Assembly: GCA_028866015.1 (NCBI GenBank)
Contig: JAGWIW010000001.1
Coordinates: 1-64,000 of the forward strand
Reading direction: 5' to 3'
DNA length: 64,000 nt
Origin: Betaproteobacteria bacterium
Lineage (GTDB): Bacteria; Pseudomonadota; Gammaproteobacteria; Burkholderiales; Ferrovaceae
Shown here: piece by piece, positions 61,143 to 64,000 of the stretch
Layout: each line of letters starts with the position of its first letter
Position numbering within the stretch: position 1 is the stretch's first letter
Translations under genes and position numbers: made by a program
Notes under the pieces: generated by a model
Database searches by the model: none
What the model was told of the DNA's origin: nothing
Seen by the model: the letters and a program-made list of their open reading frames with translations, nothing else

Positions 61143-62636
61143 TTAGTGGCTACCGCTGCTGCTGGCAGGCACAGGGGGCACTGCCGGCATGGCAGGCAAA
61201 GGTGCCAGAACCGGTGAGCGTACCTTGAGAATGACACCGCCGGGCTGCAGTGAAACCGTCTGGATTTCTGTTCCAAGCTGAGAAAGGTTCTGGACCAGGC
61301 CAATGTTCTTTTGCTCATTGGGCACAAAAATCAGATGGGTCAATCCACGCATGATCGTCAGCTGGGTTTCGGGATCTTTGGCAGCAGGCGGCAGCGGAAG
61401 CGCGTCGCAACGGCAGGCAATCATGGTTCTGGCAGGCCACTGGCTTGCCACACGGACACGGGGCATGGGTAGGCGCTTTTCTTCCGCGGCAACCCTCGTC
61501 CGGTCCACATCATCTGCAAACTGGCGGATGATCTGGTCTTGTACTGTCATCACTCGACCTTTACCTTGCTCGTACCAGGCACGATCACCCCGCATGAAAA
61601 AGGTGGAAAGAATCAACAGAAGGAACAGGACCCATCCTCGCTGCAGGAAAAACCCTTTCCCTGCGATGACCTCCCGCGGCTTCAGGAGCCACTCGAACCC
61701 CCCGTAGCACAACAGTGCAACCGCCAGGAATCCCCAGGAAGCGTCACACTGCAAGGCACCCAGTACCACGCCCCACCAGAGACTGCGGCCCAGCAAGTCA
61801 TTCCAGTACATCCGCCGTTGCCAGATGAGCAGCATCACCACAAGTCCCGTGAGCACTACACCAACAGCCCATTCGCCCGTGTCGAGTTCCACTGATTCAA
61901 GGTCGATTGACGTAATCCACGTTGCCGCCTGGCGCAGGGGATTCTGCCATGCCCCCAGATCATGCCATCCCCAGCGCAATAACAACGCAAGGCAGCTTAC
62001 CAGGGCAATGCCGACGTAAAAATAACGCTGTTGGTTGCGATCCACGGGGTTTGCGCGCCACGCCCAGGCCAAGGATAACGGATAGGCAATCCCGGCTGGA
62101 TGCAAGCTCACAGCGAAAGCGCAGAACACCAGCTGCGCAAAATACAATCCACCGAAAGGTCTCGGAGCGGCCCGATAGGTGCGGTCCATCCAAAACCCAG
62201 CCGTAAAAATGGCAAGCAGCAAAATTCCTGGAGAAAGCGTATCGACCTGCTGCAGGCTGACCGGGGCAATCAGCAACAAGCCGGTGCCCAACAAAGCCAC
62301 CTCTTCAGATCCGACTTGCCGGCGCCAGGCATAAAGGCCGTAGGCAGTCCAGGCCAGAACCGCAATCAGCGTCACTTTGGCGGCCATGATCTGCCCTGGC
62401 CATAGGAAACCGAGCGGCAGCCACAGAATGACCCGCATGTCCGGCAAACCCAGCGTCACTACCGAGCTGGCCACCTGATCACCGATCGACCAGTCCAGCA
62501 GCAAGGCCTTGGCCCCGCCCTCGTCCAATACGTATGGGGAATGACGCAGCAATAGGAGGGTGACGATGGCCCACAGGGCCAGCGACACATAACCCCAGTA
62601 ACGGGGAGGGATCAGAGCAGGCTTCGTTTCAATCAA
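61143..62636 (-). CDS. Polytopic membrane protein of unknown function
   Basis: 497 residues. About 10-12 helices in the first 345 residues, then a soluble C-terminal domain of about 140 residues with a pair of Cys (MIACRCDALPLPPA) and a Pro/Ser-rich end. The architecture resembles GT-C glycosyltransferases (membrane part plus soluble end), but I see no diagnostic motif. It is 3 nt after the cytochrome c4 gene. Confidence 0.6.
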   Translation of the reverse strand: MIETKPALIPPRYWGYVSLALWAIVTLLLLRHSPYVLDEGGAKALLLDWSIGDQVASSVVTLGLPDMRVILWLPLGFLWPGQIMAAKVTLIAVLAWTAYGLYAWRRQVGSEEVALLGTGLLLIAPVSLQQVDTLSPGILLLAIFTAGFWMDRTYRAAPRPFGGLYFAQLVFCAFAVSLHPAGIAYPLSLAWAWRANPVDRNQQRYFYVGIALVSCLALLLRWGWHDLGAWQNPLRQAATWITSIDLESVELDTGEWAVGVVLTGLVVMLLIWQRRMYWNDLLGRSLWWGVVLGALQCDASWGFLAVALLCYGGFEWLLKPREVIAGKGFFLQRGWVLFLLLILSTFFMRGDRAWYEQGKGRVMTVQDQIIRQFADDVDRTRVAAEEKRLPMPRVRVASQWPARTMIACRCDALPLPPAAKDPETQLTIMRGLTHLIFVPNEQKNIGLVQNLSQLGTEIQTVSLQPGGVILKVRSPVLAPLPAMPAVPPVPASSSGSH

Positions 62637-62639
62637 GGT

Positions 62640-63260
62640 TTAACGCAACCCAGCGGTGAAATCGGCCAGCGCCTTGATTTCTTCGTTGTTCAAGCGATGG
62701 GCAACGGCCCGCATGATCCCTGACGGGTCGTTGCTGCGAGTACCGTTTTTGAAGTGCTGGAGCTGTATTTGAGTGTACTCCTGATACTGCCCGGACAGAC
62801 GGGGAAATAGCGCAGGAACTCCGCTTCCAGTAGGACCATGGCAACCGGAGCACGCGGGAATACCCCTGTCTGCATCGCCTGCGCGCCACAGTTTCTCGCC
62901 TACGGCAACCAGCTTGGGGCTGGTCGCCTGGGACCGCTTCGGGGGCTGTGCGGCATACCAGGCTGCCACGTTTCGAATGTCGTCTTCCGAAAGCATGGAA
63001 ACAATGCCGGACATGATGGGGTTGTTCCGGGCCGGGGGAGCACCGTTGACGGATTTCATGTTATTGAGCTGCTTCACGATGTAATCCGGCAACTGGGCTG
63101 CCAGGTGAGGCTGCGTGGGAATCGGGCTGACACCATCTGCACCATGACAGGCAAAACACACGGAGGTGGCAATCACTTTGCCTTTCTGCGCATCACCCTG
63201 AAACGCCCAGGACGGCGTGGACAACACAGCCAACAAAGCCAATATAGCCGTTTTCCTCAT
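62640..63260 (-). CDS. Cytochrome c4 (diheme)
   Basis: 206 residues from ATG at 63260 (an upstream in-frame start adds 16 residues before the signal peptide). Signal peptide ALLAVLSTPSWA, two heme domains CFACH and CSGCH, with Met ligands in NNPIMSGI and PSGIMRAVA. A periplasmic carrier to terminal oxidases in many betaproteobacteria, including cbb3. A second c4-like protein is encoded at 57.9 kb. Confidence 0.93.
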   Translation of the reverse strand: MRKTAILALLAVLSTPSWAFQGDAQKGKVIATSVCFACHGADGVSPIPTQPHLAAQLPDYIVKQLNNMKSVNGAPPARNNPIMSGIVSMLSEDDIRNVAAWYAAQPPKRSQATSPKLVAVGEKLWRAGDADRGIPACSGCHGPTGSGVPALFPRLSGQYQEYTQIQLQHFKNGTRSNDPSGIMRAVAHRLNNEEIKALADFTAGLR

Positions 63261-63321
63261 GCTCTTTCCTCGCAGCTTGACGCCCCATGGCCGGGGGCTG
63301 CCCGGCAACCGCCGTATTTTA

Positions 63322-64000
63322 TCAGAAGTCCGCAGGCGTCAGTCGGGCATATGCCAAGGCCAGCCACTTCACGCCGGCATCCCGGAAATTCACCTGTACC
63401 CGGGCATCGCTGCCGCCGCCTTCGCATTTGAGTACGACGCCGGCACCAAATTTTGCATGGGTGACGGATTGCCCCATGAAAAAGGGGGGGCGGACGGAGG
63501 CAGGAGTGGAATCAACAGCTTTGGCAGGGCGGGAGGACTGAGTCTGGAAGTCGCTGCGCCCCCCCTGGAAAGTCTGTGCAGAAAGCCAGCGGCAGAGCCC
63601 TTCGGGCACCTCGTCGACAAAACGGGACCTCAGCCCATACCGCACCTGCCCATGCAGCATCCGGCTTTCAGCACGCGTCAGATACAGCCTCTGTCTCGCA
63701 CGAGTCATCGCAACGTACATCAGGCGGCGTTCCTCTTCCAGGCCGTCAGTTTCGGACAATGCGTTTTCATGGGGAAACAGGCCTTCTTCCAGGCCGCAGA
63801 CAAACACCACCTGAAATTCCAGGCCTTTGGCGGCATGTACCGTCATCAGCTGGAGGGCATCAGAGCCCGGGGCTGCTTCGTGATCACCGGCCTCAAGGCT
63901 GGCATGGGAAAGGAACGCCGCCAGATCACTGTCATCACTTTCGTGATCAAAGACTGCCGCCGCAGCCACCAGCTCTTCCAGGTTTTCTACACGGTCCGCG
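63322..64000 (-). CDS. uvrD: DNA helicase II (UvrD), C-terminal part
   Basis: C-terminal 225 residues; the frame is open to the right edge. Motifs RVENLEELV at the edge, LQLMTVHAAKGLEFQVVFVC (motif V), EEERRLMYVAMTRARQRLYL (motif VI) and the tail FGAGVVLKCEGGGSDARVQVNF found at the end of UvrD. Superfamily 1 helicase of nucleotide-excision and mismatch repair. The downstream neighbour is cytochrome c4 after a 61-bp gap. Confidence 0.95.
   Translation of the reverse strand, partial: ADRVENLEELVAAAAVFDHESDDSDLAAFLSHASLEAGDHEAAPGSDALQLMTVHAAKGLEFQVVFVCGLEEGLFPHENALSETDGLEEERRLMYVAMTRARQRLYLTRAESRMLHGQVRYGLRSRFVDEVPEGLCRWLSAQTFQGGRSDFQTQSSRPAKAVDSTPASVRPPFFMGQSVTHAKFGAGVVLKCEGGGSDARVQVNFRDAGVKWLALAYARLTPADF

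Noticed and set aside
1-64000. CRISPR arrays, insertion sequences, prophage genes
   Set aside because: No regularly spaced short repeats, transposase motifs or phage structural genes were found on reading both strands.

Overview
The window looks like the chromosome of a betaproteobacterium with roughly 55% GC, probably a chemolithotroph of the Nitrosomonadales/Gallionellaceae/Ferrovum kind. The taxonomic guess rests on the dusB-fis-purH-purD block, the BPSS1780-type membrane protein, the DUF2782-thrB pair and the overall gene style. The lithotrophic guess rests on the density of electron-transport genes (nine c-type cytochrome genes including ActA, ActE and CcoO, a HiPIP, alternative complex III and a cbb3-like oxidase). 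No marker gene such as cyc2 or rbcL is present, so both are inferences.

Layout. (1) 1-8245, minus strand: a large-adhesin locus. It has a LapE-like outer membrane protein, LapB-like ABC exporter, LapC-like fusion protein, a LuxR-type regulator with a degenerate receiver, and the N-terminal 738 residues of a repeat adhesin that runs off the left edge. (2) 8246-10932: an AT-rich divergent region with a small reading frame, three bactofilins and an M23 peptidase. (3) 11070-18311: a hypothetical protein, rhodanese plus persulfide-dioxygenase-like hydrolase, two small heat-shock proteins, a chemotaxis receptor behind a sigma-28-like box, a solute-binding lipoprotein behind a cytochrome c, and lgt. 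(4) 18374-35169: mostly housekeeping: ilvD, an AlkB-like hydroxylase, tRNA-Ala(CGC), a hemF-livHMGF operon whose last codons lie inside the tRNA gene, an orphan [2Fe-2S] subunit, polA, dusB-fis-purHD and thrB.

(5) 35166-60918 is the remarkable part: about 26 kb of respiratory genes. On the minus strand, reading from the right, come a HiPIP, the complete alternative complex III (ActA, split ActB1/ActB2, C, D, E, F), small membrane proteins, a cbb3-like CcoN and CcoO without a recognisable CcoP, a hemeless two-helix protein and a 42-residue peptide, closed by a strong terminator. A second minus-strand operon follows: small membrane proteins, a CcoS-like protein, a monoheme cytochrome, a SUMF1-domain protein, a membrane spermidine-synthase-like protein, CcoG, a second hemeless two-helix protein and a lipoprotein. 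Beyond it lie a CcoN-like four-helix fragment, a second SUMF1-domain protein and SCO1. On the other side, on the plus strand, are a c4-like diheme cytochrome, a monoheme cytochrome and a second CcoN-like four-helix fragment. The simplest reading is a quinol/cytochrome c/oxygen chain (ACIII plus cbb3-like oxidase) with two satellite modules built from C-terminal-like pieces of a heme-copper oxidase. The satellites' role is unknown.

(6) 60922-64000: two hypothetical membrane proteins, cytochrome c4 and the C-terminus of UvrD. No insertion sequence, prophage or CRISPR array was seen.
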